Shown: positions 1 through 5,714, counted from the first letter of the stretch. The stretch: 7,352 bases of DNA from an uncultured Eubacteriales bacterium (GCA_934552695.1 CAKTER010000074.1:1-7352), one strand, 5' to 3'. Translations and numbers: made by a program. The notes: generated by a model from the letters alone, not told the origin.

Positions 1-1
1 A

Positions 2-703
2 GCGGGGAGGAGCGACCCGGAAGCCCGGCGGGAAGAATATCTCCGGGCCCGGGAGCTGATTGCCGCCCGGGCGGACTGGGCGGCTTTTGTGTGGGAGGCG
101 GAAACCGACCCGGCGTCCTATCCCGGGGATGAGGCGGTAGACTGGGTTTCGGCTACGGTGCTGGCCGAGGGGGAGGCTCCCGACGGAAGCGCCTTTCGGC
201 AGGCCTATTTTACCTACCAGCGCCAAAAGCCCTTGCTGGTGCGGGTAGGGGTTGCCTCGTTTGTGAACCGGGGCAGCCGTTACACGGGGGAGCAGGCGGG
301 GGAGCAGCTGGGGGATTTGTGCCAAGCCTTGACCGGGTTTCCCCGGGTGCGAGCGGTGGTGTATCAGGATTGGAACACGGCGGCAGGGCTTCCGGCCGGC
401 GTTGCAGGCTACGACTTTCGGCTGACGCAGCCGCTGGCCGAAAAGCTAAAACAGGTGGCGGAGCAGGCGCCGCAGTGGCCCAAGGGCTGGAATCGCAGCG
501 CTTTTCAAGGGTATGTGGCCGGGGGGATGGGGTACGTCCGGGCCGAGTCCGCCCGATACGAGCTGGGGCTGGCCAATTCCGGACCCCCGACAGAGCTTGG
601 CGGGTACGAATACCGGCCGGTGACGGAGCCGTTCCGGGCCGAAATCGACGAAAAAAATATTTTTTTATTTTCGGGAACCCGGCGGGCCGATTCTCCGTCA
701 TAG
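2..703 (+). CDS. C-terminal part of a GH26-like glycosidase-fold protein (5' end outside window)
   Basis: The frame is open from the left edge to the TAG at 701-703, so this is the last 233 residues of a longer protein; the GTG at 89 is probably an internal valine. I see the segment YPGDEAVDWV (from about 122), then QKPLLVRVGVASF, then FPRVRAVVYQDWN and YDFRLTQ. This order recalls the second half of GH26-type (mannanase-like) barrels: YPGDxYVDWVG, then KPIMISEfG carrying the nucleophile Glu, then the fP-V-A--yF strand. In this protein the position expected to hold that Glu reads VRVGVAS, with no acidic residue, so the domain may be catalytically dead and act in glycan binding or structure. 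The assignment rests on remembered motifs only. Any signal peptide or other domains lie upstream. The next gene starts 57 bases after the stop with its own ribosome binding site and could be co-transcribed. Confidence 0.6.
   Translation, partial: AGRSDPEARREEYLRARELIAARADWAAFVWEAETDPASYPGDEAVDWVSATVLAEGEAPDGSAFRQAYFTYQRQKPLLVRVGVASFVNRGSRYTGEQAGEQLGDLCQALTGFPRVRAVVYQDWNTAAGLPAGVAGYDFRLTQPLAEKLKQVAEQAPQWPKGWNRSAFQGYVAGGMGYVRAESARYELGLANSGPPTELGGYEYRPVTEPFRAEIDEKNIFLFSGTRRADSPS
631..678. repeat. AT-rich nested inverted repeat at the end of the GH26-like gene
   Basis: A perfect 16-bp palindrome, seven A, TA, seven T (651-666), lies inside the last coding codons. Around it are weaker flanking arms CCGAAA (639-644) with TTTCGG (669-674), and GTTCC (631-635) with GGAAC (674-678); the two arm pairs share one base and would not both form fully. 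In a locally GC-rich stretch this is conspicuous. It could be an attenuating hairpin, an easily melted or bent site, or simply a lysine/asparagine/isoleucine/phenylalanine codon run. It lacks the GC-rich stem followed by U-tract of a standard terminator. Confidence 0.45.
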
Positions 704-760
704 TATCAGAAAAAACAAAAATACACCCTGAACGACAGGATTTTTAAGGAGGAAGAAGTT

Positions 761-1675
761 ATGAAAATGAGATGGAATGCGTTGATGACCGTAGGTGTGC
801 TGGCGGTTTCTTCGGCAGTGGCCCTGCCTGCCTTGGCCGGCTCCGACGAGGCGGTTAAGCCCGCCGAGGGAATGGAGATTGACCCGGAATTTGGCGTGGA
901 TAGCGAAGCGGTTGCCCAGCAGGCCCAATACGGACTGTGGCAGGGGACGGTTGAAAGCATTACCAAAAACGACGATAGCACCTGGCAGGTGGTTTTGACC
1001 GCCGGGGAACACGATGGGCTGGTGTGCAACCTGCCCGGCGCCGTAAAGGTTTGGAAGGCCAGCACCGGCGAAGTGGTGAATATGGATACCCTACAGGTGA
1101 ACGATAAGCTGGGCGTGCTGCTGGCCGCCAACGCCCCCATGACCCTGAGCCTGCCTCCGCAGGTGAGCGAAGTGGCTGGGTTTGTGCTGCTGGATAACGG
1201 CAGCTATGCGGTTTCCGGTGTGTTCGACAGCACCCTGACCAATGCCGAAGCCAAATTGCAGCTGAACATCGACGAAAAGACCGTGATTTTGGATGTGGAG
1301 GGCAGCCGTCAGAAGTACGGCGCCGATGACCTGAAGAATGCGGAGCTGCTGGTGTGCTACACCAACACCACCAAGAGCATCCCCGCCCAGACCACGCCCT
1401 CGCTGGTGGTGGTGCTGCATACCGGTATGGACGAAGAAACCCCGGCCGAGGTGACCATGGTGGGCCTGCGGTCTACCGCCGAAGCCGCCGGGTATACTGT
1501 AAAATGGACGGCCAACGACCAGCCCATTGTGCTGACCAAGGGCGATTTGACGCTGACCTTTACCATTGACAGCGACAAGGTGACCATGGGCGAAACCGAG
1601 CTGAGCCTGTCGGCCCCGGCCAAACTGGAGGGGAATACCACGGTGATTCCCTCCGACTTTGCCGAAATGCTGTAA
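761..1675 (+). CDS. Secreted protein with two related beta modules and a copper-amine-oxidase-like stalk domain
   Basis: The product is 304 residues. The ATG at 761 follows TAAGGAGGA (745-753) at good spacing. Residues 1-26 form a Sec signal peptide (charged MKMR, hydrophobic core, cleavage expected after ALPALA), so it is exported. Residues about 61-143 and 149-219 look like two copies of one beta-rich module: both contain a V-x-L strand, a degenerate 'L-x-N/V-x-x-L-x-V' strand, a small loop (APMTLSLPPQ; TKSIPAQTTP) and a final hydrophobic strand. Residues 228-301 match the 'copper amine oxidase N-terminal' or stalk domain, with the pattern LRSTAEAAGYTVKW, then a beta meander, then LSAPAKLEGNTTVIPSDF. 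This domain is common in exported Clostridia proteins and has no catalytic activity; it is thought to be a structural or surface-interaction module. No cell-wall anchor is seen. A terminator follows 22 bases after the stop. The role is unknown; an extracellular or envelope-associated function is inferred. Confidence 0.85.
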   Translation: MKMRWNALMTVGVLAVSSAVALPALAGSDEAVKPAEGMEIDPEFGVDSEAVAQQAQYGLWQGTVESITKNDDSTWQVVLTAGEHDGLVCNLPGAVKVWKASTGEVVNMDTLQVNDKLGVLLAANAPMTLSLPPQVSEVAGFVLLDNGSYAVSGVFDSTLTNAEAKLQLNIDEKTVILDVEGSRQKYGADDLKNAELLVCYTNTTKSIPAQTTPSLVVVLHTGMDEETPAEVTMVGLRSTAEAAGYTVKWTANDQPIVLTKGDLTLTFTIDSDKVTMGETELSLSAPAKLEGNTTVIPSDFAEML

Positions 1676-1697
1676 GATTAAGACCGGAAGCGATTGA

Positions 1698-1726
1698 GGG
1701 AAGTGCGAAAGCGCTTCCCTTTTTTT
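1698..1726 (+). terminator. Rho-independent terminator of the stalk-domain gene
   Basis: A 9-bp stem GGGAAGTGC / GCGCTTCCC (one G-U pair) closes on a GAAA tetraloop (1707-1710) and runs directly into seven T (1720-1726). It lies 22 bases after the stop of the stalk-domain gene and separates it from the next gene. Confidence 0.92.
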
Positions 1727-1780
1727 GTGGAAAGGTATAGGTTGGGGTGGATTTGGGACACTAGGCCCAGGAGGTGCGCC

Positions 1781-2317
1781 ATGGAGTGGGAAACCGAAAA
1801 GCAGCCGGGGCCGGAAGGTAGGGAAGGAGAAGAAAAAAGGGAAAAAGCGGGGGCCTATTACGGCGTTGTTGGCCGGGGAGCGGCTCTTTGCGCCCGGTGC
1901 TTGGAGGATTTGCTGGGGGGACAGGGCCGGGTGCTGGTGGAAAAGGCGGTTCTGCCCCGGGCGGGAGACCTCCGGGCGTTGGTGCTGCTTTCGTTGGGGA
2001 ACAGCCTTTGGGAGGAACAGCTTTTGGCCCGGTTGGGGCCGCAAACGGCGGTGGTGATGAACCTGGACGAAGTGGCAGAGCTGCCGGAGGGCCTGTCCGC
2101 CGGAGGCCGGCTGGTGACCTGTGGGTTGGACCCCCGGGCTACCCTGACGGTTTCCAGCCTACGGGAGGAAGCGGGGAGGCTGGCGGTGCAGTGCTGCTTA
2201 CAGCGGAGCCTGCCCGGCCGGGCGGGGGTATGGGAGCCCCAGGAGTTTGGGGTCAGCGTTCCGGCGGCAGAGGAGGTGGGGGCGGTGCTGGCGGCCGTAG
2301 CGGCGGCGCTGTGCTGA
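1781..2317 (+). CDS. Conserved protein of unknown function (possibly distantly Mur-ligase-like)
   Basis: The product is 178 residues. I chose the ATG at 1781 because AGGAGGTG lies 5-12 bases before it (1769-1776); the in-frame TTG at 1694 falls just before and its codons run through the upstream terminator, so it is unlikely. Residues 1-23 are highly charged (E/K/G) and probably disordered. After this come alternating hydrophobic strands and helices: RALVLLSLGN (65-74), TAVVMNLDEVAELP (89-102), RLVTCGLDPRATLTVSSL (110-127), LAVQCCLQRSLP (134-145) and GVWEPQEFGVSV (149-160). The patterns 'TxGL-PxATLTxSSL' and 'CLQR-(x)n-EPQEF' belong, as I remember it, to a family of uncharacterised Firmicutes proteins whose strand order recalls part of Mur-ligase-like nucleotide-binding folds. 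No P-loop or catalytic motif is visible, so a ligase function is not claimed. No signal peptide or membrane segment. It appears monocistronic, between two terminators, and I see no convincing sigma-A promoter in front of it. Confidence 0.75.
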   Translation: MEWETEKQPGPEGREGEEKREKAGAYYGVVGRGAALCARCLEDLLGGQGRVLVEKAVLPRAGDLRALVLLSLGNSLWEEQLLARLGPQTAVVMNLDEVAELPEGLSAGGRLVTCGLDPRATLTVSSLREEAGRLAVQCCLQRSLPGRAGVWEPQEFGVSVPAAEEVGAVLAAVAAALC

Positions 2318-2324
2318 GAGAAAG

Positions 2325-2361
2325 AAAAAACCGGGAAGCCCGATGGGGGACTTCCCGGTTT
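2325..2361 (-). terminator. Terminator between converging genes, best on the minus strand
   Basis: The 11-bp stem AAACCGGGAAG / CTTCCCGGTTT (2328-2338 with 2351-2361) has a 12-base loop. Read on the minus strand it is followed by a run of six T (complement of 2325-2330), which fits the SLH lipoprotein gene ending 80 bases away. Read on the plus strand it has only three T, but it starts about 10 bases after the stop at 2317, so it may serve both genes. Confidence 0.85.
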
Positions 2362-2440
2362 GGTAAGGTCAATTTCTGGTTTTAAGAGCGTTGTTGTCGG
2401 GTCGATGGATTTTTGCCGAAAGGGCAGGCGTCCCGTCTTT

Positions 2441-3811
2441 TTATTCGGCGCTTTCCGTCATCGGCTGGGCCAGCCGGTGGAGCAGGGCCGCCATGTGGGC
2501 CCGGGTGCAGGTGCCGCCCGGCAGCAGGTTCCCGGCCTCGTCCCCTTGCAGCAGGCCGGAGCCGCAGGCCCATTGCAGGGCGGGGAAAGCATAGTCCGAA
2601 ACGGTGAGGGCGTCGGCAAAGCTGAGGATATTGGTGTCCTCGCCCACGCTCACGTCCTGTCCCTGGTGTTTAGCAAACCGGTACAGCAGGGCGGCGGTTT
2701 GTTCCCGGGTCACGGAAGCGTCGGGAACAAAGGTGGTGGCATCCACCCCGGCCACAATGCCCTCGGCAGCGGCCCAGCGGACAGCCTCGGCATAGGCGCT
2801 ATCTTCGGCTACGTCGGCAAAGGGCAAAAGGTAGTTTACCACCGGGGCTCCGGCCAGCTGCCACAGGGCATAGACCAGCGTGGCCCGGGTGGTGGGCTCG
2901 TCGGGAGCAAAGGTTCCGTTTTCGGTGGGCATCAGGCCCTGTTCGGTGACAAAGGCCACATCGGCAGCATACCAGGCATCGGCGGCCACATCGGTCAGGG
3001 CCGGGGCCTCCGGCTTGTCGGCGGCGATAAAGTGGGCCTCAATCCGGTGGTCGGCGGAAACGTGGTCAAAGGTGTATTCCGTCACGGCCCCCACGCTTTT
3101 CCCGTCTACCAGCACGTCGGTGAGTACATACCCTTCGTCGGGCCGGATGGTGTAGGTCTGGCTGTGGCCCTCCTGCACGCTGGTGCTATGTTCCGGGGTA
3201 ATGGTGCCGCCATGCTCCGCCCGGGCGGTGATGGAGTAGAAATAGGCGGAGTCAGGCGTGGTGCTGCCGGGGAGCACGGTAAAGGTCAGTTCGTCCCTGG
3301 AGACAATGGAGAGGGAATGGGTCTCGACGCCGGCGTTGTCATTGGCCCGATAGTCGATGGAGATATCGGAAACATCCAGCTCATAGGTGCCGGGCTCCAA
3401 TCCCCGCCATCTCACGGTGATGGTGACTGCGGGCCTAGCGGGAGGGTCGGTGGCATCGTCGGCGGGCGGTCCATAGGTGGGCCAGTTAAAGTCGGAAACG
3501 GTGATGTCGGTGGTTTTTTGTGCGGGGGTAGTCGTCCCATCCTCATTTTTCCGGGAAATCGTAGCAGAGCTGCTGCTCGAAACGGTCAACGAATAGTTAT
3601 CTCGATTCTCGTCAAAGGTTTTAAACTCGTCCAGAGTTGCCGAATCGGAAGCCCGGAACGAAATGCTGCCGGAGGAGGTCTCCTGGTCGGCATCCACCAC
3701 TGTGCCCGCAGAGTTCCGGTAAACGACAGAGCCGCTTGTCATACAGCCGCCGAGCGCCCCGGCGGTGAGGGCCAAGGCCAGAGTAAGAGCCAAAATTTTG
3801 GATTTTTTCAT
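2441..3811 (-). CDS. Lipoprotein with a beta-repeat domain and three C-terminal SLH domains
   Basis: The product is 456 residues. The ATG at 3811 follows AAGGAGG (complement of 3818-3824) six bases upstream. A longer frame begins with TTG at 3886, but that triplet belongs to the predicted -35 box, so the shorter start is preferred. Residues 1-23 are a lipoprotein signal: MKKSK, a hydrophobic core, and lipobox L-G-G-C with Cys23 as the lipidated residue. Residues 24-190 are rich in Ser, Thr and Asp, consistent with an extracellular beta-structured linker. Residues about 192-261 match a repeat common in Clostridia surface proteins (GGTITPE... VLVDGKSVGAVTEYTF... IEAHF). Three SLH domains follow at about 272-320, 329-380 and 395-449; the first two keep F-P-D/E-x-x-x-TR and the third is more degenerate (LLPGGTCTRAHMA). 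SLH domains normally bind pyruvylated secondary wall polymers. With a lipid anchor at the other end, the protein could bridge membrane and wall. Function of the middle region is unknown. Confidence 0.9.
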   Translation of the reverse strand: MKKSKILALTLALALTAGALGGCMTSGSVVYRNSAGTVVDADQETSSGSISFRASDSATLDEFKTFDENRDNYSLTVSSSSSATISRKNEDGTTTPAQKTTDITVSDFNWPTYGPPADDATDPPARPAVTITVRWRGLEPGTYELDVSDISIDYRANDNAGVETHSLSIVSRDELTFTVLPGSTTPDSAYFYSITARAEHGGTITPEHSTSVQEGHSQTYTIRPDEGYVLTDVLVDGKSVGAVTEYTFDHVSADHRIEAHFIAADKPEAPALTDVAADAWYAADVAFVTEQGLMPTENGTFAPDEPTTRATLVYALWQLAGAPVVNYLLPFADVAEDSAYAEAVRWAAAEGIVAGVDATTFVPDASVTREQTAALLYRFAKHQGQDVSVGEDTNILSFADALTVSDYAFPALQWACGSGLLQGDEAGNLLPGGTCTRAHMAALLHRLAQPMTESAE

Positions 3812-3856
3812 AAATTGCCTCCTTGTTATGCAGCTTGGGGTTTGGTTTCCATAACA

Positions 3857-3886
3857 AGTATACCATTTCCTACCAATCTTGTGCAA
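3857..3886 (-). promoter_or_regulatory. Extended -10 promoter of the SLH lipoprotein gene
   Basis: On the minus strand, TATACT (complement of 3857-3862) is preceded by TGG, giving the extended -10 motif TGn-TATACT. Eighteen bases upstream is a weak -35, TTGCAC (complement of 3881-3886). It would place the transcription start about 40 bases before the ATG at 3811. The weak -35 with an extended -10 is a coherent combination. Confidence 0.65.
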
Positions 3887-3994
3887 TCAAAACTTACAGC
3901 AGGCAGGACATTTTTTGCGTGGCCCGGTTCTGTATGAAAGCCGCTCCCGGTGCATAGGATAGTAAAAAACTTGTACCAGGGGGAGGAAACGGGT

Positions 3995-4627
3995 GTGGAA
4001 AACAATGTGGTTACGGTAGCCGGTTGGGTGCGGGAGCCGGGGGTGTTTAGCCACCGGGTGTATGGCGAGGGGTTTTACCGGCTGGTGTTGGGGGTACCCC
4101 GACTGAGCGCAGCCGAGGATTTGCTGCCGGTGACGGTTTCGGAGCGGCTGGCAGCGGGGGCGGCTTTGGCGGCGGGAGCGCCCCTCACGGTGACGGGGCA
4201 GCTGCGGAGCTATAACCGGTACGACGGGGAGCGCAGCCGTCTGGTGTTAACGGTGTTTGCCCAGCGGTTGGAGCAGCAGGCCGCCGAGCCCCTGCCCAAC
4301 GAGATTTTTTTGGATGGGTTTTTATGCAAGCCGCCGGTGTACCGCACCACGCCCTTTGGCCGGGAGATTGCCGACCTGCTGTTGGCGGTGAACCGGGCCT
4401 ATCGGAAGTCGGACTACATCCCCTGCATTGTATGGGGGCGCAACGCCCGGTATGCGGCGGCCCAGCCGGTGGGGACGCACCTGCGGCTATGGGGGCGGGT
4501 GCAAAGCCGCCGGTACACCAAGCGGCGGGAGGACGGGGTGGAGGAGCGCATGGCCTACGAGGTATCGGCCGCCAAGCTGGAAGTGGGAGACGGGATGGAA
4601 CCCGCAGAAACAGAGGAAAAGAGTTGA
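3995..4627 (+). CDS. Single-stranded DNA-binding-like protein with two OB folds
   Basis: The product is 210 residues from GTG 3995, which has GGGGAGG at 3980-3986, eight bases upstream. An in-frame GTG at 3950 would add 15 residues but has no ribosome binding site. The first OB-like half (about 1-95) starts ENNVVTVAGWV and contains FSHRVYGEGFYRLVLGVPRLS, SERL and GQLRSYN. The second half (about 100-200) holds LDGFLCKPPVYRTTPFGREIADLLLAVNR (111 onward), DYIPCIVWGRNAR (140-152) and GRVQSRRY (167-174). The pattern 'TPFGREI-(x)n-NR-(x)n-DYIPCI-WG' is typical of SSB/PriB-type OB folds in Firmicutes, so binding to single-stranded DNA is likely. The canonical housekeeping SSB has one OB fold plus an acidic tail ending in F; this protein has two OB halves and ends EETEEKS-like without a terminal phenylalanine, so it is probably an accessory SSB-like protein. 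The C-terminus is acidic. It diverges from the lipoprotein gene. Confidence 0.82.
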   Translation: MENNVVTVAGWVREPGVFSHRVYGEGFYRLVLGVPRLSAAEDLLPVTVSERLAAGAALAAGAPLTVTGQLRSYNRYDGERSRLVLTVFAQRLEQQAAEPLPNEIFLDGFLCKPPVYRTTPFGREIADLLLAVNRAYRKSDYIPCIVWGRNARYAAAQPVGTHLRLWGRVQSRRYTKRREDGVEERMAYEVSAAKLEVGDGMEPAETEEKS

Positions 4628-4652
4628 CAGGCCCCGGGTTTTTGGATACAAT
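4624..4652 (+). promoter_or_regulatory. Strong sigma-A promoter for the CobO-like gene
   Basis: TTGACA (4624-4629, perfect) and TACAAT (4647-4652, one mismatch) are separated by exactly 17 bases. The -35 box overlaps the stop codon TGA (4625-4627) of the SSB-like gene. Transcription would begin near 4659, leaving a leader of about 44 bases before the ATG at 4703. Confidence 0.88.
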
Positions 4653-4658
4653 TAACAG

Positions 4659-4677
4659 CCGGAACGAATGGTTTCGG
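4659..4677 (+). other. Small hairpin at the 5' end of the CobO-like leader
   Basis: CCGGAAC (4659-4665) can pair with GTTTCGG (4671-4677) around the loop GAATG, including one G-U pair. It would sit at the very 5' end of the predicted transcript and could stabilise the message. It is not followed by a T run, so it is not a terminator, and the leader is far too short for a cobalamin riboswitch. Confidence 0.4.
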
Positions 4678-4702
4678 GGTTAGTGCTTACGGGAGTGAAA
4701 AA

Positions 4703-5188
4703 ATGCAAAAGGGATATGTGACGGTATACTTTGGCGAGGGCCGGGGGAAAACCACGTCGGCCATTGGCCAGGGCCTAAAAGCCATTGGGGACGGTCTAAA
4801 GGTCATTATGGTCCGGTTTTTGGACGGAAATAAAATTGCCGAGCTGGAGCCGCTGCGCCGGTTCGAGCCGGAGTTTAAGGTGTTCCGCTTTTCCAAGCAG
4901 CGGGAGGATGGGACCGAGCCTAGCCGGCAGGAAATGCAGATGGAGCTGACCACCGCCTTCCAGTTTGGGAAAAAAATCATCGAAACCGGCGAGTGCGACG
5001 TGCTGATTTTGGACGGCGTGATGGATGCTGTGACCGAGAACTTTTTATCGGGGAAGGAGCTGTGCCAGCTGGTGGCCCGGCGGCCCGAATATATGGAGGT
5101 TTTGGTCACCGGCGAAAAAATGGTGGAGCCGCTGGAGGAGCTGGCCGATAACGTGTATCAGATCGAGACCATTAAGGAATGCCTGTAA
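4703..5188 (+). CDS. CobO/BtuR-like P-loop protein (corrinoid adenosyltransferase family, divergent)
   Basis: The product is 161 residues, slightly shorter than the usual 170-200 of the family. The family transfers the adenosyl group from ATP to reduced corrinoids in the cytoplasm. Visible features: the N-terminal Walker A GEGRGKTT (11-18, family form GxGKGKTT) directly after strand YVTVYF; GLKVIMVRFLDG (31-42), equivalent to the family's 'V-V-FLKG' segment; Walker B-like DVLILD (99-104); and the C-terminal strand MEVLVTGEKMVEPLEELADNV (131 onward). Two family positions differ: the usual LDE after Walker B is LDG, and the usual TGR is TGE. These losses raise the possibility that it binds nucleotide without being a normal adenosyltransferase. 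The ATG at 4703 has only a weak GGGAG (4691-4695) in front, though it has a strong promoter. No other cobalamin gene is in the window. Family membership is fairly sure; activity is not. Confidence 0.82.
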   Translation: MQKGYVTVYFGEGRGKTTSAIGQGLKAIGDGLKVIMVRFLDGNKIAELEPLRRFEPEFKVFRFSKQREDGTEPSRQEMQMELTTAFQFGKKIIETGECDVLILDGVMDAVTENFLSGKELCQLVARRPEYMEVLVTGEKMVEPLEELADNVYQIETIKECL

Positions 5189-5228
5189 CCGGAAGAAACG
5201 CTTGTAAAAAAGAAGAAACGACAGGCAG

Positions 5229-5265
5229 GGGAAGCCAGGGGGAGGACGCCGCCGGCTTCCCTTTT
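5229..5265 (+). terminator. Probable terminator of the CobO-like gene
   Basis: GGGAAGCC (5229-5236) pairs perfectly with GGCTTCCC (5254-5261) across a 17-base loop, followed by four T then GCTT. It lies about 40 bases after the stop. The T run is short and the loop long, so termination may be incomplete. Confidence 0.65.
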
Positions 5266-5330
5266 GCTTGGGGTGCAAAGCCCCCTCCTTTGGCGCTTGA
5301 CGGGAACGGAAAAAATTTCCTCGGAAAGGA

Positions 5331-5360
5331 TTGACAAGGCGGGGGTGGGTATGATATACT
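5331..5360 (+). promoter_or_regulatory. Sigma-A promoter of the HMA gene
   Basis: Perfect -35 TTGACA (5331-5336), 18-base spacer, and TATACT (5355-5360) preceded by TGA, which forms an extended -10. An A/T block (5308-5320, itself the inverted repeat GGAAA-AAA-TTTCC) lies just upstream of the -35, where an UP element would be. The expected start, near 5367, is next to the palindromic operator. Confidence 0.88.
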
Positions 5361-5369
5361 CCCACCATA

Positions 5370-5385
5370 GTTAGCCGAAGCTAAC
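5370..5385. promoter_or_regulatory. Palindromic operator, copy 1 (HMA gene)
   Basis: GTTAGC-CGAA-GCTAAC is a perfect 6+4+6 inverted repeat located 9 bases after the -10 box, over the expected transcription start. That position suits a repressor. The half-sites GTTAG/CTAAC resemble those of DtxR-family metal regulators, but the spacing differs from the classical DtxR site. A near-identical copy occurs at 5775-5790. Confidence 0.8.
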
Positions 5386-5438
5386 AAAAGACGGCGGAGG
5401 GGAGCGGCCGGGAGCCGGAGGCCGGGAAATGGAGTGAT

Positions 5439-5699
5439 TTGACCTTGGAAAAAATTCTGGTAAAGATTGACGGGATGATGTGCGGGATGTGCGAGGCCCA
5501 TGTGAACGACGCCATCCGGAAAAGCTTCCCGGTGAAAAAGGTCAGCTCGTCCCGCAGCAAGGGCGAGACCGTGATTGTGACCGATACGGACATCGACGAG
5601 GCAAGGCTGCGGCAGGCCATCGACGAGACCGGGTACACCGTGCTTTCCATCCAAAGGGAGCCTTACGAAAAGAAGGGGCTGTTTGGCTTTAAAAAATAA
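5439..5699 (+). CDS. Small heavy-metal-associated (HMA) domain protein
   Basis: The product is 86 residues, a single HMA (CopZ-like ferredoxin-fold) domain with a short basic tail. The metal-binding loop is GMMCGMCEAHV with Cys15 and Cys18 in the GMxCxxC position; the first strand is ILVKID and the last segments are ETVIVTDTDID and DETGYTVLSI. Proteins of this kind bind a soft or transition metal (copper(I), zinc or similar) in the cytoplasm and pass it to partners. The start is TTG 5439 or TTG 5445; the GGAG at 5431-5434 fits the second somewhat better, and the exact start is unsure. There is no metal-transport ATPase beside it. The shared operator with the DUF2325 unit suggests a role in metal (probably iron) homeostasis rather than simple copper trafficking, which is inference. 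It appears monocistronic with a terminator-like hairpin behind it. Confidence 0.87.
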   Translation: MTLEKILVKIDGMMCGMCEAHVNDAIRKSFPVKKVSSSRSKGETVIVTDTDIDEARLRQAIDETGYTVLSIQREPYEKKGLFGFKK

Positions 5700-5714
5700 A
5701 ACCGAAAACCACGC

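Noticed and set aside
1694..1780. TTG start at 1694 for the 178-residue protein
   Set aside because: The extra codons run through the terminator hairpin at 1698-1726 and no ribosome binding site precedes it; AGGAGGTG marks the ATG at 1781.
1091..2044. Minus-strand open frame (317 codons) across the stalk-domain gene and its neighbour
   Set aside because: It crosses a strong terminator and two supported plus-strand genes, and its histidine/glutamine/glycine-rich translation resembles no protein family.
3812..3886. TTG start at 3886 for the SLH lipoprotein
   Set aside because: It would put 25 non-hydrophobic residues before an excellent lipoprotein signal, and the TTG belongs to the predicted -35 box.
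2360..3937. Long plus-strand open frame (525 codons) opposite the SLH lipoprotein
   Set aside because: It is antisense to a gene with clear signal peptide, SLH domains, ribosome binding site and promoter; its glycine/valine-rich translation is typical of a shadow frame in GC-rich DNA.
4653..4702. Cobalamin riboswitch before the CobO-like gene
   Set aside because: The leader is only about 44 bases and shows a single small hairpin; a cobalamin riboswitch is much longer.
5270..5285. GGGG/CCCC hairpin between the CobO-like gene and the HMA promoter
   Set aside because: Only four base pairs and no T run; a better terminator lies at 5229-5265.
5370..5385. Classical DtxR/IdeR box, Fur box or MntR box
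   Set aside because: The half-sites look DtxR-like, but the distance between them differs from the DtxR consensus, and neither the Fur box nor the Bacillus MntR box matches. I kept it as an unassigned operator.
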